Shown here in pieces: positions 19,767 to 29,429 of a stretch of 30,087 nucleotides of DNA (its first letter is position 1; every line of letters starts with the position of its first letter). The translations under genes were made by a program, and so were the position numbers. The notes beneath the pieces were generated by a model. It was given only the letters and a program-made list of their open reading frames with translations. It was not told where the DNA came from and did not search any database. This DNA is from Chara braunii (lineage: Eukaryota > Streptophyta > Charophyceae > Charales > Characeae): contig BFEA01000179.1 in the NCBI GenBank assembly GCA_003427395.1, positions 1,643,920 through 1,674,006 on the forward strand, given 5' to 3'.

Positions 19767-22400
19767 TCACCACGGCCTCCCGAGGATTATGTCGTGGTCC
19801 ATTTCCTCCATTACGGTTATCCGCTGAAACGACCAGATCGATTCCCTGACTCCTGCCTTTACAGCACACTTCGTGACGTACCTAGCAAACGGGATTTCTC
19901 TGCCATTTCCCCGGATGCTCCCTGTTACTTCCTTGTTTACTGTACATCCCGTGATCGTTGCGAAATCTCTTCTTATAAGAGTGATTTTTGCTCCCCTGTC
20001 TACTAACGCGTCGGTATGATGAGTCCCGATCTGGATTTTCAGCTTCCCTACGGGCAGTGCATGAAAGCTAAGTTTTGTCCCGGGTAGTGACCTCATGACC
20101 TCGCCGCTCTCCCGGTCAGGCAAGCTCAAACGAATGTCCGCAAAAGCTTTCTCAAGATCTTCCAAGTCCCCGTGACTCCTCTGAAGGTTAGCCACTTCCT
20201 GCAGAGCTTCCTCCTTCCTCTCTCCTTCTGGTAATTCGGGGTTGTCGCCTATTTCTACTCGCCACCGAGTTAAAAGTTGTCTAAGCCCTTTGAGCAACCT
20301 AGGGCTAGCCTGCAACATGGTCTGAAAGGACACCAACACCATGGTTCCTAGTAACTTGCTAATGGTGTCGTCGATCTCAGGCAAAGATAAGATCGGGATT
20401 TGGTACCTAAACTTCTTCCTGGCAGCTGTAACTTTGTCTGTAGGCTCCTCTTCCCTAGGTTTCCCATAGACCTTTTTTGGTTCCTCGGCCTCAGGCTCTG
20501 CCTCGGGTTCCGAACTTCCAGCAACCTCCTCCATCACGGTGTCACGGTTAATCCTTCTCCCAGCCGTTCCTAGTCGAGTGGTTGCGTTCACCCTATCACG
20601 TCCGTCGTTTTCTAAAATAAAGTTGACCTGCGGCCCGCGCCCCCGGGGTTGATCCCAGATGATCTGGCCCATCGGTTCAGCTTCTACGACCGTTATCTCT
20701 AATCCGTTGAGCATGATAACGGCTCGTCGCATTACCCCTGGTGAGTTCCAATTCACCCGCTCTCCCTGTGGTCCGAATATCTCTCCCTTTAATGACCTGG
20801 TGCATCTCCTCTTTAAGATATCATGGTTGAGCTTAGGACACGCGCGCACATAATGTCCCATCGCGGTACAGTACTTGCATTGCTTGTTAGCAGGATCTCT
20901 ACGTCCGAATCCCCGGTTGGCTACACCTGGCGGGACCACAACTTCGCGGGGAGGGAGGGCGGGTCGAGACACTTGCGCCTGCATACCCAGTAGTGCGCCC
21001 TCCATCCTTTCAATTTTATTATCGACCCCGTGCACCCGCTCATGTAGGCTTTCAATCCCCTTCTTAACCTTGTCGTCCGCTCTACCGGTCAGATCTATGA
21101 CCTCACCTTCCTTAAGCAAAGCCAATGACTCGGTCACTACCGTCTTTTCGGCCAGATCCGTTACCGTACTGAAATCAACATCCCTAGTGTTTACAAATTT
21201 GCTCGTCTGTTGGTGAGCCGACAGGATTTTGTCCTTGTCGAACTCGGAGAACTGTCTCAGGAAGTACTTACTCATTATTCGGTCCGTAACCCCGAAGATT
21301 CTTAGTGCTACCAAAGTAAACTCCCGTAGGAAGTCATCGTACGTTGCGAAGTTCTTTCTCTCGACTGCCGCTAAATCGGCCTCCGTTGCCATCTTCTCCG
21401 CTGTCAGATACTTTCTCATTATCACATCCCGCGTTTCTTTCCAGGACCGGCTCGTGGCCACGATGGCTATTATGTCCCGTCCTAGGCTCAAAGACACATG
21501 CTGTCCCATGTGGTCCATCTTCTCCTCTTCGGTCCATTTCAACAGCGCAACCAGATTCTCGTAATCTATCAGGAATTGCGTGATGTTTGCCCTATCAAAC
21601 GTCAACTTTTTCTTGGCATCCGCTAGGTAGCCTTGATTTTTGTTTAGTGCTCACACGAGGGACGACACTATTTTCTTAAGGCCGCCCTCGGAGCTGCTGG
21701 CCTCGCCTGCCATACTGTTATCCGGACTTTCTTTGCCGACCTTCTGTCCCTCCCTGATTTTCGTAGTTCCTTCTGGGTCAAACCATCCCAACACTCTTTC
21801 CCTAAGGCTCTAGAGTCCTTCGCACCCTCGCGTCACTGCTGGCGCGGTCGGCAGCGGCTAGCCCTGCTATCTATGGCTGGTGGGGTCGTAGCCTTTTTCG
21901 CTTCCATCCCCGGAGAGTTCTCCCCCTCTTTCCTTCTTTTGCTCGGCGTTCCCCCACAGTCACTACCTTTATCCCCTTGTCCAGTCCCACCTCGACCGGT
22001 TTTCCGTTCGTCCTGGGGTTCCTCCTGCAGAGGGCCTTCTTCGTTCCCAGTCATCATTTCCCCAATCAATCTTGCCTTGTTCTCCGCGGTCCTTTTTTTC
22101 TATCTCGGCTAGTTTTCGCCTCGTATCTGTGACCCTTACTTTCTTAGACACTGCTCCTTCCGAGTTTCGGGGGCTTGCCCTGTCCTTATTTCTGCCCTCC
22201 TTGGTCTCCTGAGTCCCTTGCCTGCTTCCCCCGGCTTTCCCCGAACTTTCCCCTGAGGAGATCTCCTTCCGGTTCCCTTTGGTACCATCCGGATTTATCG
22301 ATTCTCTGTCCTTCTGCCTCTCTTCGCATTGTACGGCACTGCCTCCTAAGCCTGGTCCTCCTTCACTCTTACGGTTATCTGCCCCTTCTTCCGTCGCCAT
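19767..22400 (-). pseudogene. Gag with CCHC zinc knuckle fused to aspartic protease
   Basis: Gag forms the particle and binds RNA; the protease cuts the polyprotein. The likely start is ATG 22400 (CAAATATGGCG), opening a 143-codon hydrophilic N-terminus (Lys/Glu/Gly-rich). Frameshifts near 22060 and 21830 and TGA at 21653-21651 separate it from a clean 612-codon frame that begins with TTG at 21605. In that frame residues 1-160 look like a retrotransposon capsid domain (ITQFLIDYENLVALLKW...SWKETRDVIMRKYL). VIDLT at 169-173 resembles a SUMO-interacting motif. The zinc knuckle is C243-x2-C246-x4-H251-x4-C256. An acidic linker follows. The protease (about 520-612) has ALVDRGAKITLI, where D-S/T-G is expected: the active-site Ser/Thr is Arg (AGG at 19997-19995). 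It ends DIILGRPW then TGA. Confidence 0.9.
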
Positions 22401-22930
22401 ATTTGCCTACTTCTGCATTACCAAAGGATCCACCAGAACAAATGCAGTGCGAGACATTTAGGTTCCCTAGGTTCCAATCCTGTTAGTTTATCCCTTTTAC
22501 TTGGTAATTAGGCTTTTTCCCTTTCTCATTTCCTGATGGCTTCCTTAATATAGAGCCGCGTCCGACTCTGCTGCCTCACCGGGCTAAGGGCGTGGCTTAG
22601 CTACCCTTATCACCGGCTCGTTTAGAGCGCCCTTATTCCGTTGGTTGGTGCGTGGGCAACCTGCTAGGAAAAGTTTTCCTGCGCAGCGCTTCCTGTCCAC
22701 TGTTATTGATCATCCGGGTCCGACGCCCCCCTTTCCTATCTCTGTTGGTGAGCCCTTCGAACGTAGCGGACTGTACTTAATTTGCCCTACAGGCTCGCCT
22801 GCGGGTGCTAGTCCCGTTCTCGCCCTCGTGGCCCTTCCGGTTCGGTAGGTTCCTCGAATAGTTCAGCCACCCCTGCTAAATAACTCTCTCCTATCTCAAT
22901 TTCTCTTTCGATTATGCGTTCGCATCCCGC
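22401..22930 (-). other. Spacer between copy D and gag
   Basis: About 530 bases with no open frame of note on the minus strand. It may be a leader for gag. No promoter motif was recognised. Confidence 0.4.
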
Positions 22931-23623
22931 CTAGTCTAGTCGTGGCGCCCTAAACATCAAGATGTGGACGACTTCCAGTAACTCGTGGGCCCTGTTTCCC
23001 CAGAACGGCCCATGTTCCACAGCGATATCATAGAACATCCCAATGGTAGGGGAGGGGAAGTGTCCCGCCCAGACTATCGCCGAGTCTGCCAGCTCCCGCG
23101 CCCGTGCGAGGCTCCCGAAGACGAGGTCTATCATAAAACGGGGAACTCGGCATCTCAGCGGTGTGGTTGGTGCCCTGAATTCCCTCCATCCCCCCATTTC
23201 CACCAAGGTAAGTAAGCCCACGTTTCTCCTACCCCTGACCGATTGTCCTATCCGGGTCAGCGCTTGGGCGGCCCTTCGAAAGACCGGTGCCAGTTCGTGA
23301 CCTTGTGATATCTCTACCCCCAACGAGTGCCAGCCGATCTCAGGCAGATACATGGTCGCGGTAACTTCCAGATTGGAATACAGATCATCTCCGGGTCCTC
23401 GATCGAGTCTCATTCCTGTCCACCGACATTCTACCAACATGAAGGCGGCGTCCCTCCCCAAAGTCACGGCTCGCCATTCTATGTCGATCCCCTGATAGGT
23501 AGAACTCGACGGGAGGGATACTTCCCATCGTCCACCATTATTCCAGGGCGGTCCGCGGTACCGGGGCTGGCGTTCCATTCGCACACGTGGATGACGTTCC
23601 ATTCGCTCACGTCTTGCTGCCAT
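22931..23623 (-). CDS. Tandem ORF copy D, unknown family (intact)
   Basis: The frame is open further upstream, but I place the start at ATG 23623 because the context AACAATGGC matches the starts of copies A and C; it gives 230 residues ending at TAG 22933-22931. After an Arg-rich N-terminus (about 25 residues) comes a probably beta-rich domain (WRAVTLGRDAAFMLVECRW ... TATMYLPEIGWHSLGVEI). An alpha-helical C-terminal domain follows, with VPRFMIDLVF and, 41 residues after that Phe, FYDIAVEHGPFWGNRAHEL. The arrangement [FY][FY]-x6-GPF is shared by all four copies. No catalytic motif, signal peptide or membrane segment was seen. I do not recognise the family. It is the copy nearest gag. Confidence 0.7.
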   Translation of the reverse strand: MAARRERMERHPRVRMERQPRYRGPPWNNGGRWEVSLPSSSTYQGIDIEWRAVTLGRDAAFMLVECRWTGMRLDRGPGDDLYSNLEVTATMYLPEIGWHSLGVEISQGHELAPVFRRAAQALTRIGQSVRGRRNVGLLTLVEMGGWREFRAPTTPLRCRVPRFMIDLVFGSLARARELADSAIVWAGHFPSPTIGMFYDIAVEHGPFWGNRAHELLEVVHILMFRAPRLD

Positions 23624-23742
23624 TGTTACCTTGATGATTCCCTGCATAGTCCACATAGACAGGGTTACAACCAATCTTCAGAAACTGTCCACTTACTGCC
23701 TCCCTTGCCCTTTGTGTCTTCATTCCTCTTTTCTAGTCCCAA

Positions 23743-24426
23743 CTATCCCTCCATATCGCTTATTTGAGGGACTCCCGGCCTAGTATTTACCACTGCTCGT
23801 AGAATGCAAAGCACCTCGCGCCCCTGTTCGTCCCCAAAAGGCCCCATCTCTAGGAAGGCCCGATAGTATTCTCGATTCATTAATGCTTCGTCAAGATTTA
23901 GTCTAGTCACGGCAGTCACTGCCTGCTCCACTCGTTCTATGCCTCCTATTAGCCTTAGCAGAAAGGGCGGTAGACTCATCCGTACGACCTCATTGGGCAG
24001 CTCAAAGATCCTTGCCGCGGCAACCCTTACATCGGCCGTCACGTCGTCTCGTTCTGGGACTGCGAACTCAAACCCCTCTCGCCAAGTTATTTGTCATGCT
24101 CCTTCAAACATTCGTACGGGGTCATCCTCGGAATCCAAGGCAATCCGAAAGGTCCACCACCCTTCTTCCAACAGGTGTAAGGATCCCGTCGCATGCACTC
24201 GCCCTGGGAGGTCAAAATCTACGCCCCCGAACTCTCATCTCGCACGCCATTCCAGCTCCACTACTAGGTACACCGTGTCCTCCACCAACTCTACCCCCAC
24301 CCAGTCCATCACCGGATTGCTTACCGCATTTCTTGCCGGCAGGCTTATTTCGACCCTGCCTTCCGATACCCTTGGTGACAGGATCCCCCGAGGTCTATCC
24401 CCCCAGAAAGTCATTCGCTGGGCCAT
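23743..24426 (-). pseudogene. Tandem ORF copy C, unknown family (two in-frame TGA stops)
   Basis: ATG 24426 (TTTCAAGATGGC) opens a frame that stays in register to TAG 23745-23743. It is broken by TGA at 24237-24235 and 24096-24094, both compatible with CGA-to-TGA changes. Matching segments are DWVGVELVEDTVYLVVELEW in the N-terminal domain, then SLHLLEEGWWT, and in the C-terminal domain LPPFLLRLIGG followed after 39 residues by GPFGDEQGREVL, with YY at -6. Homology to copies A, B and D is evident from these spacings. It ends 119 bases before copy D. Confidence 0.65.
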
Positions 24427-24731
24427 CTTGAAACGCCTCCTTTCCTGTTTTGTTAGTCCGATTGCTGCACCCACCGAGATTCCATGCCTTTCATGTTTTA
24501 GTCTTTCAACCCTTCCCTACTTATCGTACACTGGTTCTTGCCGCTATCTACGACCCATACACGTACAATGTTAACCCCCCTCTTTTCCGGTCGCTGTCAC
24601 TTCTCCCTTGTTTCGATCCTTATGCACCATCTACGGTCTAATGTACACACTTCCTTTCTTATGTTACACCTCAACTCACAAGCACCCTCCATAACCAGGC
24701 TTTTTCGCGGTGTTCTATCCTAAGGCCTCAT

Positions 24732-25485
24732 TTAGTCGAACCACAACACCTCAAAGAGTTTAAAAACATCGTCTACGTAGGAGGGTGCGGCCGCCGCCTC
24801 CCGACTAACTATGGCGTCCCAAGACCCCGCCTCTACCTCTAGGCGGTCATACTTGCCTATCCTTAGGACGATGATGACTTCCTCGGCTTTATCTCCGTAG
24901 AAGGGCCCATATTTCAATGAGAGCCTATAGAACTCCTCAGTCAGCCAGGCACACTCTATATGCACTCTTCTCATGGAGTCGGCTACTTCCAAAATGTGTT
25001 CAAACCCTACAAACCACTCGGCTATGAACTCCGGTACGCAAGCCGTTATCCGTAAACTTGGAGGCTTAGGTTTTTCCATCCTCCCATCACGACTCTGCTA
25101 CTAATTTCATCCCATCCCTCGTTGGCGAACAAGTTGCCTTTTTTTCGGGTTCGGGCCTCTGCATCCCCTAGAAGCCACATCGGGTCCTGTCCCATTGCTA
25201 ACATAGTGCAAAACAGGTGTCATCCATCTTCGGAAAGGACAATCGCTCCGAATGACTCTACCTTGCCTTCTGCTATATCATCCCAACCTTCCTCTTCCCT
25301 TATCGGGTTCCAAATTCGCCCTATCCTACATACGACAAGTCCCGGGCAACCTCAAACCCAATCCAGTCGCACGTGGTCACCCTCCATCCGTTTCCTGTTG
25401 GTATAGGCGTTTCTATTTCGCCTCCGAGTCGTCGTGGTTCCCAACCTTTGAAGGTGTATTCCATTATCGTTTCTTCTCTAGTCAT
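24732..25485 (-). pseudogene. Tandem ORF copy B, unknown family (frameshifts and stop)
   Basis: ATG 25485 starts a frame with GWRVTTCDWIGFEVA. After a stop at 25323-25321 the homologous reading moves to a second frame (GRIWNPIREEEGWDDIA, a TGA at 25222-25220 where copy D has Trp, then TMLAMGQDP and MGGWKNLSLQ). It then moves to a third frame at about 25079-24732. The third part carries the C-terminal domain: CVPEFIAEWFVGF, then after 38 residues GPFYGDKAEEV with FY at -6. Two frameshifts and at least one stop make it a pseudogene. Its ATG lies only 64 bases after the end of copy A. Confidence 0.65.
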
Positions 25486-25549
25486 CTGTTCCCTTTTCTG
25501 CACAATATCAGGCCACCCGTCCTTCCTAAGTTAAGTTACCCCATCCCTC

Positions 25550-26341
25550 TTAGAAGTCCCAGTCCTCTATCTCTTCATCTTCGTCTTCATCACTGAAGTC
25601 GTCCTCTTCGCCGTATACCAACTCCCTCACCCCATCTAGAAACGTCACCCCTATTGCCACATTCTTGTAGACTGTCCCCCAATGCACAGCACTAGGGACA
25701 AAGATATTGTGTATGCTAAGCTCCTCCGCCTTGTTCCCCTCGAACGGCCCCATCTGTACTGATAACCGAAAAAAATCTTGCCTAGCGCATTGGTATAGCC
25801 CGAGGTTCGTCATGGACTGGCATATCCGTACTAGCCTGCTCCGAGTTCTGAAAACCGCATCCACTAGGAAGGGAGGCAGCACACATCGCATGGTTCTTAC
25901 GGGTCGCCTAATGCTTCCTCTATCCCCAAGTTCCACCCGCACATCTACCATTTCCATTTCCATTTCCCTTCGCTGACATGCAACCCACACAACCTCTGCT
26001 TCCGCCTTCCTAAACAACTCGTCCGGCGTATTCCCGAGTGCCAATTCTATGACCATAGCATTTTTCCCATCTTGCGACAAGTGGACACACCTCCGAGCTT
26101 CCACTGTTCCCCGGAACTCCAAATCCATTAAACTTGGCGACAACCTTGTCAAGCTAACAGTAGCCCATACCGTCTCTATCCATAGGAACGCGTCCTTCCC
26201 ATCCAGCATCACGGTTTGATATGCTGGTTCAAGGTCCATCCACGCCCTATCTTCCGGGAGGACGACCGACACCCCATCCTTTACGTCTACTGACATCTCT
26301 GGACCGCTGGTATAAGTCGGGGGAGACAACAATCGCGCCAT
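25550..26341 (-). CDS. Tandem ORF copy A, unknown family (intact, 263 aa)
   Basis: ATG 26341 (AAACAAGATGGC) to TAA 25552-25550. The N-terminal domain (about residues 30-125) looks beta-rich: TVMLDGKDAFLWIETVW, then RCVHLSQDGKNAMVIELALG. The helical C-terminal domain has VLPPFLVDAVFRTRSR and, 39 residues after the Phe, GPFEGNKAEEL with FF six residues before the Gly. It ends in a strongly acidic tail (DDFSDEDEDEEIEDWDF). No known enzyme motif, signal peptide or transmembrane helix was seen. It is the first ORF after the 1.7-kb leader. An intact frame among decayed neighbours may mean selection or simply chance. An extra ORF before gag is known in Ogre elements; whether this family is related is not visible. 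Confidence 0.75.
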   Translation of the reverse strand: MARLLSPPTYTSGPEMSVDVKDGVSVVLPEDRAWMDLEPAYQTVMLDGKDAFLWIETVWATVSLTRLSPSLMDLEFRGTVEARRCVHLSQDGKNAMVIELALGNTPDELFRKAEAEVVWVACQRREMEMEMVDVRVELGDRGSIRRPVRTMRCVLPPFLVDAVFRTRSRLVRICQSMTNLGLYQCARQDFFRLSVQMGPFEGNKAEELSIHNIFVPSAVHWGTVYKNVAIGVTFLDGVRELVYGEEDDFSDEDEDEEIEDWDF

Positions 26342-28064
26342 CTTGTTTCCAACACCCGGCCCCTGTTTTCATGAAAGAGTATCAACCGGTTCTTCTGGTC
26401 AGGTCAACCCCTTTTCCTAAATGAGGATTATTTCAGACCCCTCATCAAGGTCTTCCTATTTTACCTCCCCATTCCTAAGTACCTCCTTCCCATAATTCGC
26501 TCGGTCGGCCATCCATTTGCCCACATTCTTTCTCTTGGTTCCATTCCAATTGACCTCTATCCTCCTTCCTTCCGATCATCTCTCACTCGTATGGACTTAG
26601 ATGGGTGGGGGGATAGACTTAGAAGAATGCCCGTCCAACAATCCAAGCTCAATCAATCTTTACGGAGGGGAGAACACATAAAAAAAATCAAGCAACCTCA
26701 CATACGGGCCAGTCATCTTCTCACCGGCCATCCCAATATGGTTTCTCCGCTGGTACTATCGGTAGAGTTTTATCCCATACCTCAAGCGCAGCTCAACCGT
26801 CGCGAGCGCGGTACCCAGGTCTCGGCAAGGCATTTGCCCTTTCCTCCTTACCCAGAATACCCCATCCCGTCTTGCCGCTTTGCACATCCATACCGACACT
26901 GAGGATTACCTCGAGTGCCTAAATACAGGGACAAAGTCAGCCGTCCGGGCATTAACTTCCATCGGTCCGACAAGAATCAGCCTTTCCCAAAACCATGCTA
27001 TGAGAAACTACTAATCGCTTCTGAGGCTCCGCCTTTGTCCGCACGTAGTGGTACTCCCTCCGCCAGCCAGTAGGCTAAGCCTCGCCTGAGGAGATTTCAC
27101 ACCCCGTCCGGCAGATCATCGAGCCGAAGCCTGTCACCGCTCGAACGAGAATGCTACTAATCAACCGACGAGACAAACTCCCGTCCGACAGCTCGGTGGC
27201 TTGACCTCCTCATACGAACACACGGCAGCCTACAAAAGAGGACGACGTTTGGCAACCCGCACTGGCCGGTGCAGACCAATCCTTTCCTTCCGAAAGGCAG
27301 GACGCTCGAATCCCATCATGCAAATACAAGTCCCAAGCGGGACACACATAGTACAAGTGCCTTTCCCTTGGTGCTCCCAGCGCTTCCTACCCATAACTCA
27401 CATGTTTTCTCTCAGGACAATGAGTGTCACTCCCCCTACTTTCATACATAGTGGTTGGTTCCTTCTCGTGAGAATCTTCAAGGGTGAGCTAGTTTTCCTT
27501 GGAGTCTAGCAACTCCCTTCATTCCTTTTTTTCTTCACTTGTTTGTCCTTTCATAGGGCGGAATTGTTCCTTCTTGATGACCGTTGTGTTCATATTGGTT
27601 CCTTCAAGCATTTCAAAAAAAAAGGTGCAAAGTGCATGAGCCCTCTGGGCTCAAAGAAGGAGATAGAAGGGCACCTGTCCGGCCGGATCACTCCGTTGCG
27701 GGATTTTCATTGGAGCCCGCCCTAAGCCAAGCACCAACCGCCTGCCAGGTAACCGGAACCCTTCTTTCATACGAAGAGGAAGGGTCGACCTGCGACTTGC
27801 CCAAGGCTTCCCCGGACTGGCGAACACCAGCACCGGAAGAAGGAGGGCTAGAACCATTCCACAAGGAAATGGTTGATCAAGTGCATAGCATGCATGTTAT
27901 ACCTCCAGGCCTGGCCATGCCATGCGCCCAACCACCCTCAAATCTGATTTCTCACAAGGGAAAGAGCAAACACAAATTCATTTTCCTTATCTTGGGTTGT
28001 GTACACATCAATGCGTCGGGCGCCCCCGTCGGAATCACAAGGGTCAATTCAACCCCCTGCCCGT
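26342..28064 (-). other. 5' leader between primer binding site and copy A
   Basis: About 1.7 kb with no minus-strand open frame of note. Plus-strand frames here are short and without recognisable protein features. It may hold packaging or translation signals; none was recognised. Confidence 0.5.
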
Positions 28065-28075
28065 CACCTCCACCA
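28065..28075 (-). promoter_or_regulatory. Primer binding site, tRNA-Ala-like
   Basis: Minus-strand TGGTGGAGGTG lies four bases after the end of the 5' LTR. Plant tRNA-Ala ends CATCTCCACCA, so ten positions pair normally and one as G-U. Further complementarity beyond eleven bases is patchy. The position right beside the LTR is what a primer binding site requires. Confidence 0.6.
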
Positions 28076-28261
28076 TTTTTGTAGGGCCAAACCCCGGTAG
28101 ACTTTCGAGCCTAAGTCGACCGTCGACCCCACTGCGGGTCCCAGTTGGCTTGGCCCGCCCACGCTCATGCTCAGGGCGCGGGCTGTTCGTCCCGAGGTCA
28201 CCCCCACCTAGTGCTTTGAGATGGATGGGGGTGGGCCATCGCGCGAGAGAGCTTTGACATT

Positions 28262-28275
28262 GGGGATGTAGCTCA
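28262..28275 (+). other. tRNA-Ala 5'-end-like segment, right LTR copy
   Basis: GGGGATGTAGCTCA is retained. On the element RNA its complement sits about 180 bases upstream of the primer binding site. Confidence 0.5.
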
Positions 28276-29237
28276 ACCCTCACGCCGGGTGGTAGTCTCG
28301 TTGGTCGTTCCGCAACGCTGATTTTTTTTTTATTCTTTGTTGTATTCTCATGCAATTACTCCTTCCAATACACAGGCAGTCCAGGGATTCTTTGAGTGTT
28401 TCTCTTCTCTTGTGCGTAGGCTAAGCGTCATCCTTAGGCCACGCACCATTTCCCTAACCATTGTGGCTACATGGCGCCATCGGGGGGGCGGCCAAACCGT
28501 CCTCTCCCTCGCCTCTACGCATTCATCGGGTCTCACAATTTGCTTTCTTCCTTGTTGAAGTAGGCCTATTAGTCTTTTCGGGGTCCTCATATGCATACAC
28601 ACACAACATCACATTTTCCTTGGTACGATTGCATTCTCATTTACATTCCAAGTCTTCAGGCGCAAAAGTCATTTTCATGGGTTCACTTTATGTCAAGGGT
28701 CCTATAGCCCCTTTGTCCCTCTTCCCTTTCCCTCTTGGTGCCCGGTGCCTCTTGCCCCTACCCCGCTCAAGGCATTTCTAGCCATCACTCACATGCACAA
28801 TCTCACACCAGCAAGAAGCCCCCCGTTGGGGGTCAACACATAGCCCTTCCCACATGCCTATCTTTTCAAATCCTCTGGCCGTTCTTTGTTCCCTCTTGTT
28901 GCTCAATCATCCCATGCTCTTCTCATAGTCATGCAGTCGGGGAAATGGTTGAGTCAAACTGACCTGACTGTCAACTTATGTTCTCTTCCGGATTCCGCCT
29001 TTCTCCCACTTTTTCAAACGTCCTTTCTCTTTTGCCTCCTTGGTGGCACAAGGGACCGGCTATCCTCCCCTTGCCCTCTTTCTCCACCAAGTCCAGTCTG
29101 ATTTCGTTTACCATCCGTACCCTGGCTATGTTTTCCAAGTGAGGGAAAAAGGGTTAGTCATATGCCAAGTGAGAGAACTAGAGAGAGAGAGAGAAGACAA
29201 AGTAGTAAAGGGGGGCGAAAGAGGGTCTAGAGGAGGA

Positions 29238-29239
<2 letters not shown>

Positions 29240-29299
<60 letters not shown>

Positions 29300-29310
29300 A
29301 AGAGAGAGAG

Positions 29311-29345
<35 letters not shown>
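29240..29345. repeat. (GA)n run followed by poly-A, right LTR
   Basis: AG repeats with gaaa interruptions lead into an uninterrupted A-run of about 33 bases at 29312-29345. The poly-A run is absent from the left LTR, where the corresponding place reads agaagaaaaaat. Confidence 0.9.
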
Positions 29346-29346
<1 letters not shown>

Positions 29347-29429
29347 AAAGAAGAACTCCTAATCAAACCAGCTTCCCGTAGCAGCAACCAAATGCCGATC
29401 ACCCGTCCCATAGTGAGAGATTGAATAAG

